In this document: piece after piece, positions 1 through 9,000 of the stretch
Position numbering within the stretch: position 1 is the stretch's first letter
How the letters are laid out: each line of letters begins with the position of its first letter
Assembly: GCA_051747505.1 (NCBI GenBank)
Contig: JBNJGE010000075.1
Location: 1 to 14,403, forward strand
Direction of reading: 5' to 3'
Origin: Albimonas sp051747505
GTDB lineage: Bacteria; Pseudomonadota; Alphaproteobacteria; Rhodobacterales; Rhodobacteraceae
Length of the DNA stretch: 14,403 bases
Translations under genes and position numbers: made by a program
Notes under the pieces: model-generated
Told to the model about the DNA's origin: nothing
Seen by the model: the letters and a program-made list of their open reading frames with translations, nothing else
Database searches by the model: none

Positions 1-636
1 CCGGTGACGGCCTACCAGCTCACCTCCATGATGCGCGGCGTGGTGGAGCGGGGGACGGCCACGCGGCTGCAGAGCCTCGGCGTGCCGCTGGCCGGCAAGA
101 CCGGCACGACGAACGAGTCGCGCGACGCGTGGTTCATCGGCTTCACGCCCAACATGGTCGCGGGCTGCTACATCGGCTACGACACGCCGCGGCCGATGGG
201 CCGGGGGGCCTTCGGCGGCACGCTGTGCGCGCCGGTCTTCGAGGAGTTCATGAAGGTCGCCCTGAAGGACCGTCCGGCGCCGGATTTCGAGATTCCTCCC
301 GGGGCGGTGATGGTGAAGGTGGACCGCGCCACGGGGCGGCGGCTGCCTGACGACGCCTCCGGCGGCGGGGTGGCGGTGGAGGCGTTCCGGCGCGGGCAGG
401 CGCCCGAGATCGGGGAGTTCACCGGCGGCGAGGTGATCGGGGCGAGCTTCGGGATGGTGGGCGGCGCGGGCTCCGACCTGCCGATGCGCCTGCCCGAACG
501 GACGCCTGCCGGGGCGGAGGAGGGCGCGCCCGCCGCGCCCCGGGGCGAAGACCCGGCCTCGGGTTCGCAGACCGGCCCGTCGCCGTCGGAGGCTCCGGAG
601 CCGGGCGGGGATTTCGGGTCCGGCGGGCTCTACTGA
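1..636 (+). CDS. mrcA: Penicillin-binding protein 1A, C-terminal part (5' end outside window)
   Basis: Class A penicillin-binding protein, a bifunctional inner-membrane enzyme that polymerises glycan strands and cross-links stem peptides in the periplasm. Only the last 211 or so codons are present; the frame is open to the left edge, and the GTG at 4 is an internal Val, not a start. The visible part is the end of the transpeptidase domain: AYQLTSMMRGVVERGTA, then the KTG box as KTGTT with its Lys codon at 97-99, followed by DAWFIGFTP and GYDTPRPMG, typical of PBP1A. After the domain comes EIPPGAVMVKVDRATG, also usual for alphaproteobacterial PBP1A. The final 75 or so residues are a low-complexity Gly/Pro/Ala/Glu-rich tail, probably disordered. 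It stops at TGA 634-636, 108 bases before prfB on the same strand. The glycosyltransferase domain and SxxK serine are not visible, but the family call is secure. Confidence 0.93.
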   Translation, partial: PVTAYQLTSMMRGVVERGTATRLQSLGVPLAGKTGTTNESRDAWFIGFTPNMVAGCYIGYDTPRPMGRGAFGGTLCAPVFEEFMKVALKDRPAPDFEIPPGAVMVKVDRATGRRLPDDASGGGVAVEAFRRGQAPEIGEFTGGEVIGASFGMVGGAGSDLPMRLPERTPAGAEEGAPAAPRGEDPASGSQTGPSPSEAPEPGGDFGSGGLY

Positions 637-652
637 GGGCGGCGGCCCTCCC

Positions 653-681
653 TTGAGCCGGCCGGCGCGCCGGTCTATGTC
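653..681 (+). promoter_or_regulatory. Possible sigma70-type promoter for prfB
   Basis: TTGAGC at 653-658 (4 of 6 to TTGACA), a 17-base spacer, then TATGTC at 676-681 (3 of 6 to TATAAT). It lies in the 108-base gap between the PBP1A and prfB genes, so prfB could have its own start as well as readthrough. The match is modest and the spacer is almost pure G+C, so this is only a candidate. Confidence 0.3.
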
Positions 682-744
682 CCGAAACCGGTCGTCGCGC
701 CCGCGGGCGCGCGCGGCGCGATCTGCGAAGGAGCCTCGGACCCC

Positions 745-1875
<1,131 letters not shown>

Positions 1876-1927
1876 CGTCGCTCAGGCCGTCCGGACGTCG
1901 TGCGGCCGGCGGTCAGGATGGAGGCCC

Positions 1928-3166
1928 ATGTCGGAGTCCAACCCCGCCACTGCGGAAGGGCGCGCGCCCGGCTTCGTGGAATTCGTCGCCCTGATGGCGT
2001 GCCTGATGGCGATGACGGCGCTGTCCATCGACATCATGCTGCCCGCCCTGCCGCGCATCCGCGAGGACTACGGGCTCGTCGACGAGAATCTGCAGCAGCT
2101 GGTGGTCACGTTCTACGTGCTGGGCTTCGGGGCCGGGCAGCTTTTCTACGGACCGCTCTCGGACCGTTTCGGACGCAAGGGCGTGCTCGGCTTCGGCCTG
2201 GCGCTTTACGCCGCCGCCTCCCTTCTCTGCGCCATGGCGGGAAGCTTCGAGGTGCTGCTGGGCGGGCGCTTTGCGCAGGGCGTGGCCAACGCCGCGCCGC
2301 GGGTCATCGCGATCGCCGTGGTGCGGGACCTCTATGGCGGGCGGCGCATGGCGGAGGTGATGTCCTTCGTGATGATGGTCTTCATCATCGTCCCGGCGCT
2401 CGCGCCGGCGCTGGGCAGCGGCATCCTCCTTTTTGCCGGCTGGCCCGTGATGTTCGTCTTTCTGGCGGCGGTGGCCTGCGCGATCCTGATCTGGACCGGG
2501 ATCCGGCTGCCGGAGACGCGCCCGCCGGAGCTGCGCGAGCCGCTCTCCGTCCGCTGGCTGCTGAGCGCCTTCGGCGAGACCATCTCGACGCGCCAGACAC
2601 TGGGCTACGCCCTGGCGACCGCGGCGGTGTTCGGCGGCATGATGGGCTACATCAACAGCGCCCAGCAGATCTTCGTGGAGACCTACGACCTCGGGCGCCT
2701 GTTTCCGCTGGCCTTCGGTGCGGTGGCTGTCGCGCTGGCCGTCGCGGCAATCGTGAACAGCCGTCTGGTCGTGAGCGTCGGGATGCGCCGGATCGGACAC
2801 ACGGCGGTCTGCGGCTTTCTCGGCGTGGCACTTCTCCATGCGGGGCTGCAATACGCCTTCGGCCTTCTGCCGCTTTCGCTGTTCCTCGGGCTCATGACGG
2901 CCCAGCTCTTCTGCTTCGGCTTCATCATGCCCAACTACAACGCCCTGGCGATGGAGCCCATGGGACGCATCGCGGGCACAGCGTCGTCGTTCGTCGGCGC
3001 GGTGACGACGGGCGGCGCCGCCTTCCTCGGCTGGATCGTCGGGCAGAGCTATGACGGCAGCGCCCTGCCGCTGTCGCTGGGCTTCGCCGGGTTCGGAGCG
3101 CTCGCGCTGGCCCTTACGCTGGCGACGGAGCGTGGACGTCTGTTCCAACCCGGCGCCGCGCGCTGA
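1928..3166 (+). CDS. MFS multidrug efflux transporter, Bcr/CflA type (DHA1)
   Basis: Inner-membrane major facilitator of 412 residues, the usual size for a 12-helix drug/H+ antiporter. The Bcr/CflA look comes from the helix 1 motif SIDIMLPALPRI at 33-44. MFS motif A follows at 75-84 (GPLSDRFGRK), then RFAQGVANAAPRVIAIAVVRD near 114-134 and an antiporter motif C-like stretch near 155-171 (VPALAPALGSG). Hydrophobic segments continue through both halves, with a cytoplasmic loop near 190-215. Related proteins export bicyclomycin, chloramphenicol, sulfonamides or cysteine; the substrate here cannot be told. The start ATG has GGAGG at 1920-1924, only three bases upstream, which is tight; no other in-frame start lies before helix 1. 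It is downstream of prfB on the same strand, a link that looks positional rather than functional. A long antisense frame covers the gene but shows no protein family. Confidence 0.9.
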   Translation: MSESNPATAEGRAPGFVEFVALMACLMAMTALSIDIMLPALPRIREDYGLVDENLQQLVVTFYVLGFGAGQLFYGPLSDRFGRKGVLGFGLALYAAASLLCAMAGSFEVLLGGRFAQGVANAAPRVIAIAVVRDLYGGRRMAEVMSFVMMVFIIVPALAPALGSGILLFAGWPVMFVFLAAVACAILIWTGIRLPETRPPELREPLSVRWLLSAFGETISTRQTLGYALATAAVFGGMMGYINSAQQIFVETYDLGRLFPLAFGAVAVALAVAAIVNSRLVVSVGMRRIGHTAVCGFLGVALLHAGLQYAFGLLPLSLFLGLMTAQLFCFGFIMPNYNALAMEPMGRIAGTASSFVGAVTTGGAAFLGWIVGQSYDGSALPLSLGFAGFGALALALTLATERGRLFQPGAAR

Positions 3167-3243
3167 CGCGGGCTGCGCCGTCGCCGGTTCCCTCCCCCCA
3201 GGCGCGGACAGGTTGACGGCGCCTCGCCGGACCCGATCCCGGG

Positions 3244-3283
3244 AAACGAAAAACCCGCGCCGGCTCCGGGGCTGGCGCGGGTG
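3244..3283 (-). terminator. Intrinsic terminator after the bactofilin gene
   Basis: A perfect 9-bp stem, ACCCGCGCC at 3253-3261 and GGCGCGGGT at 3274-3282, encloses a 12-base loop. Read on the minus strand, the stem is followed by TTTTT (complement of 3249-3253, one base shared with the stem) and then CGTTT, a good U-tract. On the plus strand the hairpin is followed by GCTTCC, so it would be a poor terminator for the efflux gene. It starts about 36 bases past the bactofilin stop. The rest of the 152-base convergent gap (3167-3318) shows nothing recognisable. Confidence 0.82.
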
Positions 3284-3318
3284 CTTCCTGGCGGGGGGGC
3301 GAGGAAAGGGGGAGGCGC

Positions 3319-3894
3319 TCAGGCGCTTTCCTCTGAACTCTTGCTCGAACCGGTGGCCGGCGCGGCGGACGCCGGCGCCCGTGCAGGCTGAGCGCCAGCC
3401 CCCGACGCCGCCGTCGGCGCGCCGGAGCCGTCGCCCAGCGGATCGTCGTTGCGCTGGACCGAGCCCTCGAAATGCGCGCCGCTCTCTATGGCGATGGTCT
3501 TGTGGATGATGTCGCCTTCCACCCGCGCCGTGGAGGTCAGGCGCACCTTCACGCCCCGCACGCGTCCGACCACGCGCCCGTTGACGACCACGTCATCGGC
3601 GACGATCTCGCCGCGGATGGTGGCGCTTTCGCCGACGGTCAGCAGGTGGGCGCGGATGTCGCCCTCCACCGTGCCCTCGACCTGCACGTCGCCGGCGGTG
3701 CGGACATTGCCGGTCACCTCGAGGTCGGACGAGAGGACGGACGGCGGCGCCTTGGGCTTCGAGGCGGCCGAGGGCGCGCTCGAGGTGGTCTGACCGGCGC
3801 CCTGCGCCCCCGTGGGGGCGGCCGGCGCCTTGCTGGGGGTCGTCTGCTCCGACTTCGTGTCGATCGGATCGTTGATCTTCGACTTAGAGAACAT
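3319..3894 (-). CDS. Bactofilin (DUF583 cytoskeletal protein)
   Basis: Bactofilins assemble without nucleotide into filaments on the inner face of the cytoplasmic membrane and position cell-wall enzymes. This one is 191 residues. It opens with MFSKSK, resembling the short hydrophobic/basic membrane-targeting peptide at the N-terminus of bactofilins such as Caulobacter BacA. A disordered Pro/Ala/Ser/Thr linker runs to about residue 50. The beta-helical core is roughly 52-150, with characteristic repeats such as GDVQVEGTVEGDIRA and GEIVADDVVVNGRVVGRVRG. A second Ala/Pro/Ser-rich tail runs to the C-terminus. Its ATG (complement 3892-3894) overlaps the last 11 bases of the M23 peptidase gene, so the two are almost certainly translated together. 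A weak GAGG lies nine bases upstream. It is the last gene before the terminator at 3244-3283. Confidence 0.95.
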   Translation of the reverse strand: MFSKSKINDPIDTKSEQTTPSKAPAAPTGAQGAGQTTSSAPSAASKPKAPPSVLSSDLEVTGNVRTAGDVQVEGTVEGDIRAHLLTVGESATIRGEIVADDVVVNGRVVGRVRGVKVRLTSTARVEGDIIHKTIAIESGAHFEGSVQRNDDPLGDGSGAPTAASGAGAQPARAPASAAPATGSSKSSEESA

Positions 3895-5290
3895 TGCGCG
3901 CGGCCTCGATGTATCGCATGGGGTTCACGGGCTTTCCGTTCATCCGGATCTCGTAGTGGAGATGGGTGCCGGTGACGCGCCCCGTATGTCCCATATCGCC
4001 GATCCGGTCTCCGCGCGCAACCCGCTCGCCCACCTGCACGCGGGTCTTGTCAAGATGGGCGTAGACCGTCTCGAAGCCGAAGGCGTGGCGGATCTTGACG
4101 ACGCGCCCGTAGCCCGACTGCCAGCCGGAGAAGGTGACGACCCCTTCGCCGGCGGCGAGAATCGGCGTGCCCCGGCCGGCGGCGAAATCCGAGCCCGCAT
4201 GCAACCGGCTGCGCCCGTTGATGGGATCTGTCCGCACCCCGAAGCCCGAGGTGAAGCGGTGCGCCGAGCGCACGGGACGGGCGAGGGGCAGCTTGGCGGC
4301 GGCGATGCGCATCAGACTGGCCCGCTCCAGCCCGTCCATGAGCGAGGCGACCCGCGCGGCGTCGGTTGCGGCGAGCTTCGGGGCCGCGGATTCGTCGACC
4401 GGAATGAAGGGCCCGCCCTGGCCCTGGTAGTCCTTCCGGATTCGCGCGACCAGCCGTTCCGCGTCGAGTCCGACCCCGTCGAAGACCGACTCGAGCCCGC
4501 CCAGACCGGCCTGCACCGCGTCCTCGAGCTGGGCGAAGAGGCGGGCGCGCGCTTCCTCGGCGCGACGATGCTCCTCGCGCAACGTGTCCAGCCGATCGGT
4601 CAGGGAGGCGCGCATCAGCGCGGCGGCGTCGCGCTCCTCGGCCGTGCGTTCCAGCGCTTTGGTGACGGTGGCGATCGAGGCGGTCCACTCATCCTCGGCG
4701 GCGTCGACCGAGGCGAGGCGGCGCTGCGCGTCCTCGAGCTCGCTGGCGAGCGCCGCCTGCTTGCGCTCCGCCGCGTCGCGGGCCTCGACGGCCTCGCGCA
4801 GCTTGGCGCGCAGGGCCTCGAGGGCGAGGGCTAGCTCCTCCTCGGCGTCGGCGGCGTCCATGAGCCGTTCCTGCCGGCTGGTCAGCTCGCGGGAGAGGAC
4901 GGCCAGCCGCTCCCGCGCGTCGGCGGTCTGTTCGGCCAGCCCGTCGCGCTCCGCTCTCAGCTCGGCGATGCGCGCGTCGCGGGCCTCGGTCGCCTGCTTC
5001 AGCGCGGCGTGATGCCGGGCCTCGGCTTCGGCGACGGCGTCGGCTGCGCCGGATTCGAAGGCCGCCACGCGCGCTGCCAGAGCGTCGCGTTCGACGCCCG
5101 CCACCACCGCCGTGACGGTGGCTGTTCCCGTCCAGGCGAGCAGCGCTGCGGCGCCCGCGAGGCCGAGCAGCTGCATGCGGGGGGTGAGCGTGACGTGGCG
5201 GACCTGATCGCCGGTGCGAATGGTCAGGCGTCGGGTCGCAAATCCGGCTCGTGCGCGCGAGTCGGCAGCGCGCCCTGCTTTGGCCCTCAT
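3884..5290 (-). CDS. Membrane-anchored coiled-coil M23 peptidoglycan endopeptidase (LmdC-like)
   Basis: Probable zinc metallopeptidase (LytM/M23) that cuts peptidoglycan cross-links in the periplasm. It has 468 residues. An Arg-rich cytoplasmic segment (1-37) is followed by one membrane helix near 39-65 and a long Ala/Glu/Arg-rich coiled coil, roughly 67-260. The M23 domain covers about 335-465. The expected residues are present: His364 and Asp368 in RLHAGSDFA, His412 in VYAHLDKT, and His443/His445 in GTHLHYEIR, so the domain should be active rather than a degenerate activator. The start ATG has GAGGGA five bases upstream. The downstream bactofilin overlaps it by 11 bases. Peptidase-bactofilin pairs are known: LmdC with BacA in Hyphomonas, and Csd1 with CcmA in Helicobacter, where they set cell shape or direct stalk and bud growth. 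A similar recruitment of this enzyme is inferred, not shown. Confidence 0.93.
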   Translation of the reverse strand: MRAKAGRAADSRARAGFATRRLTIRTGDQVRHVTLTPRMQLLGLAGAAALLAWTGTATVTAVVAGVERDALAARVAAFESGAADAVAEAEARHHAALKQATEARDARIAELRAERDGLAEQTADARERLAVLSRELTSRQERLMDAADAEEELALALEALRAKLREAVEARDAAERKQAALASELEDAQRRLASVDAAEDEWTASIATVTKALERTAEERDAAALMRASLTDRLDTLREEHRRAEEARARLFAQLEDAVQAGLGGLESVFDGVGLDAERLVARIRKDYQGQGGPFIPVDESAAPKLAATDAARVASLMDGLERASLMRIAAAKLPLARPVRSAHRFTSGFGVRTDPINGRSRLHAGSDFAAGRGTPILAAGEGVVTFSGWQSGYGRVVKIRHAFGFETVYAHLDKTRVQVGERVARGDRIGDMGHTGRVTGTHLHYEIRMNGKPVNPMRYIEAARNVL

Positions 5291-5363
5291 ATCGGTCCCT
5301 CGATCCGGTGGATGGCCGGGTGGGCTCCGGCTCGATCTCGGCTCGCTTTGTTGTGTTTGGGCA

Positions 5364-5393
5364 TCAATAGCCGATGCTTTGCGCCGCGTTCAA
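5364..5393 (-). promoter_or_regulatory. Possible promoter for the M23-bactofilin operon
   Basis: The 170-base gap between the peroxiredoxin stop and the peptidase start is noticeably richer in A+T than its surroundings. On the minus strand it contains TTGAAC (complement 5388-5393, 4 of 6), an 18-base spacer and TATTGA (complement 5364-5369, 3 of 6). A start here would leave a leader of about 65-70 bases. It is a weak match, supported mainly by position and base composition. Confidence 0.3.
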
Positions 5394-5460
5394 CATGTTT
5401 CGGCTTTGCCGTCGCATCAAGAACGCGGCGACGGTGGCGAATCAGGACGCCGCGCCATCG

Positions 5461-5934
5461 TCAGGCCTGCAGCGCCCTGGCCGCTTCCAGAACCTCTTCC
5501 GCATGTCCCGGCACCTTCACCTTGCGCCAGATCCGCGCCACCCTGCCCTGAGCGTCGATCAGGAAGGTCGCGCGCTCGACGCCCATGTACTTCTTTCCGT
5601 ACATGCTCTTCTCGACCCACACGCCGTAGGTCTCGCAGACCGAGCCGTCCTCGTCCGAGAGGAGCGTGATCCCGAGATCGTGCTTGGCCTTGAACTTGTC
5701 GTGTTTGGAGACGGGATCCCGGCTGACGCCCAGGACCACCGCGCCGGCCTCTCCGAACGCTTCCAGCGCGCCAGTGAAGGCGATCGCCTCCTTTGTGCAG
5801 CCCGAGGTGTCGTCCTTGGGATAGAAATACAGCACCACGCTCTTGCCGCGCAGGTCGGACAGGCGCACCTCCCCGCCACCATCGCGGGCAAGGGCGAAGT
5901 CGGGGGCCTCGGCGCCGGGCTGGATGTCGCTCAT
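5461..5934 (-). CDS. bcp: Thioredoxin-dependent peroxiredoxin, PrxQ/Bcp family
   Basis: Cytoplasmic thiol peroxidase that reduces hydrogen peroxide and organic hydroperoxides. It is 157 residues, the full PrxQ length. The active-site signature PxxxTxxC is PKDDTSGC, with Pro39, Thr43 and peroxidatic Cys46; the conserved Arg is Arg121 in GVERATFLID. In E. coli Bcp the resolving cysteine is five residues after the peroxidatic one; here that position is Ile51. The only other cysteine is Cys100 (GSVCETYGVW), so the enzyme is either of the one-Cys type or uses Cys100. The start ATG follows AGAGGAGA (complement 5944-5951) at nine bases. It is divergent from the AsmA-like gene and lies 170 bases upstream of the peptidase gene on the same strand. 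I saw no convincing promoter in the 140-base divergent gap. Confidence 0.95.
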   Translation of the reverse strand: MSDIQPGAEAPDFALARDGGGEVRLSDLRGKSVVLYFYPKDDTSGCTKEAIAFTGALEAFGEAGAVVLGVSRDPVSKHDKFKAKHDLGITLLSDEDGSVCETYGVWVEKSMYGKKYMGVERATFLIDAQGRVARIWRKVKVPGHAEEVLEAARALQA

Positions 5935-6074
5935 GGGATCGCTTCTCCTCTCGCCGGGATGGGTCTAGGCTCCGGCGCGCAGGCGCCGCGGGCCGCCGCG
6001 CAGAGCAGACAGGCCGGCCAGGGCCCGGTCAAGGCCGCCCGGCAGGGGCGGCGGGCAGGAGGCGGAACGCCGCG

Positions 6075-9000
6075 ATGCATCGCAGGCAGAACATCCAGCG
6101 TCATGTTCGCCGCAGGGCGTCGGCGCGGGCGCGTCGGCGCCGCCCCGGCTTCGCCGCAGGAAGCCTGCGCCGGGCGGCGGCCTTCGTGCTGGCGGCGGTG
6201 GTCCTGGCCGGCCTGGCGCTCGGCGCGGCGCATCATCGGCTGCGCCAGGGGCCGGTCTCGCTCGGCCCGGTCGGGGGATTGATCGAGCAGAGGCTGAGCG
6301 CGGCCGCCGAGGGGCTGCGTTTCGAGATCGGGGAGGTGGTCTTCGCGCTGGGCGAGCCCGGCCGCCCCTCCGGCCTGCGGCTGCATGACGTCACGGTGCG
6401 AGCCGAGGACGGGCGACGCGTGGCCGCGGCGCCCGAGCTGGATGTGGATTTTCACCTGTTCGATCTTTCGCAGGGGCGCCTGGCGCCGACGCGCCTCAAT
6501 CTTTCCGGCGCGCGGGCTGAGATCCGGCGGGACCGTGACGGCCATCTTCGGATCGGCGCTGGCGAGGCGGGCGGCGCGCTTGGCTTCGTCGCCCTTCTGG
6601 ATGCCGCCGCGCGGGGCGAGGGCCCCCTGCAGCGCCTTAGCCAGATCACGGCCCAGGACGCCGAGATCCGCCTGCGCGACGAGGCGAGCGGGGCGGAATG
6701 GGAGCTCAGCCGCGCGCGTTTCGCGGTTCGCCGGGACGCGACGGGAGAGATCGGCGCCCTGAACGGCGTGCTGCGGCCCAAGGGCGGCGAGGGGCCCCCG
6801 ATGCGCCTGACGGTGAGCGGCGCGCGGTCGGGCGGCGCGGGGCCGATCCGCCTCGACCTCCGGGTGGGGGACGTCCCGGCCCTGCGGCTCGCGGCCCCGC
6901 TGGCGCGCGTCGCTGGATGGTCCGACGCCGGGTCCCGGGATTCCGGGGGATCGGCTTTGCGGGCTGCGGCGGAGGTCGAGGCGGTGCTGGCCTCTTCGGG
7001 GCGTCCGACCCGGGTTGCGGGGCGCGTGGATCTCGAGCCGGGCTCGCTCCCGGGCCTTCCTGCGCCTTTTGACCGCCTGTCTGGAGGGGCGGCCGAGTTT
7101 GCCTGGTCGGAGGGCGCCGAGGCGGTCGAGATCAAGCGCTTGGCGCTGAACGGACCGGCGGGCCGGGTCGCGCTCTCCGGGCGGGCGCGGCCCTGGCAGG
7201 GCGCCGGCGACACCTTCGGACTGGCCCTGAAGTTGCGGGTGTCGCGGCTGGAGGTGTCCGCGGCGGCCGGGCTGGAGGCGCCCCTGGTCTTCGACGATGG
7301 CGAGATCGTCGCGGAGCTTCCGCCGGGCGGGCAGAGGCTGGAGCTGTCCAGCTTTCGCCTGACCGGGCCCGATCTCGTCGTCCGGGCCGAAGGGGCGGCT
7401 GCGATGCGGCCCGACGGGCCCGAAGTGGCCATGAGCTTCGAGAGCGACGGGTTTTCGACGCGAACGCTGAAGCGCGCCTGGCCCGAAAGCATGGCGAGCA
7501 ACGCCCGGGACTGGGTGCGTGAGCATCTCCGGCAGGGGCGGGTGACCTCGGCCTACGGCGTGTTCTGGGCCGCCCCGGGCCTGGAGCCGGAGGCCGCGGT
7601 CGATTTCGCATTCGAGGATGTGGCGGCGACCGCTCTGCGGGAGATGCCGCCGATCGAAGGCGCACGGGGCGAAGGACGGATCACGCTGCGCCGCTTCGAC
7701 CTCACGCTTGCCGAGGGCCATGTGACGCCGCCCGGGGGCGAGGCCATCGCCCTCGACGGATCGTCCTTCCACGTGCCTGACCTCGTGATCGACCCGCCGA
7801 TCGGGCGCCCCGTGATCCGGGCTGAGGGCCGGATCGCGGACATTCTCGCGCTTCTGGACGAGCCCCCGCTGCGGCTCACCCGGAAGCTCGGCGCGGAGGT
7901 CTTCGAGCCGTCCGGGCGGGCGGAGCTGCAGGCGCGGCTGGAATTCCCCATGATCGATGAGCTCCAGGCGGACGCGGTGCGCGTGGAGGCCGAGGCCGAT
8001 CTTCGCGACGTGGCCTTGACGGCGCCGGGCGGCGAGCGCGAGCTGCGCGCCGAGGCGCTGTCTCTTCGGGCCGATACGGAAGGGCTGGAGCTGAGCGGCC
8101 CCGCCCGGATCGACGGGCTGCCCGCCGATGTGGTCTGGACCGAGCGCTTCGGGACCTCTCCGGGCGCGGCGCGGCGCGAGATCTCGGCGCGGGCGCGGCC
8201 CGGGGCGGAGATGCTGGCGCGGCTGACGCCGGCGGGCGTTCAGCTCGAGGCGGGCGCGGCCTTCGCGGCTCTCAGCATGAGCTGGGCCGCTCCGGGCGCT
8301 CTGCCCGACCTCCGGCTCGACATGGATCTGGCGGATCTTGCGTTCTCCGTGCCCGCAATCGGCTGGCGCAAGACCCGGGGGACGCCCGGCCGATTGGCGG
8401 TTTCCGGCCGGCGGGAGGAGTCGGGGGCGCTGCGCCTTGATCGCCTTGCGCTTTCCGCCCCAGAATTTGAAGCGAGCGGGACGGCGGCGGTCTCCGCCGA
8501 CGGCTCGGTTTCCCGGCTGGCTCTGGACGCTCTGCGCGTGGGCGAGGTCGCCGACCTCTCGCTGACCCTGCGCAGGGCGGAGGATGGAGCGCGGGAGGTC
8601 CGGGCCCGCGGCGCCAAGCTGGATCTGGGGGCGCTCGCGCGCCGCCGCCAGGCGGCGGGACTGGAGGCGGCGCCACGGGTCGACGGAGAGAGCGCGCAAG
8701 ACACCCCGCCGATCCGCGCCGATCTGGAGCTGGAGACCGTCCGGCTGATGGAGGGCGTGACGCTCGCCGGGGCCCGCGGGGCGCTGACGCGGGCGAGGGG
8801 GCTCACGGAAGCCGAGCTGACGGGCCGGGTCAATGGCGGCGGGCTCGCGCAGCTGCGCTACCGTCAGGACGGCGACGGGGCGGCGGTCATCACCCTGCGC
8901 AGCGAGGATGCCGGCCGGCTGCTCGCCGACCTGGGGTTGTCGCAGGCCGTGACGGGCGGAAAGCTCAAGGCCCGGGGGCGTCTTTCGGCGCAGGCCGAGA

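Noticed and set aside
1913..3148. A 411-codon minus-strand frame opposite the efflux transporter
   Set aside because: The product is highly charged His/Arg/Asp-rich sequence with no recognisable fold; the plus strand carries MFS motifs and membrane helices.
3812..4834. A 340-codon plus-strand frame opposite the M23 peptidase
   Set aside because: No family features; the minus strand has the complete zinc-binding motif set.
5793..6074. N-terminal extension of the AsmA-like protein to the first in-frame start
   Set aside because: It would overlap the peroxiredoxin gene by 142 bases with Arg/Gly-rich sequence; the ATG at 6075 has AGGAGG and is followed by the membrane helix.
5931..8699. A 922-codon open frame on the minus strand opposite the AsmA-like gene
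   Set aside because: It is Arg/Pro/Gly/His-rich with no domain or hydrophobic pattern, it overlaps the peroxiredoxin start, and the plus strand clearly encodes a protein with family motifs. Long antisense frames are expected at this GC content.
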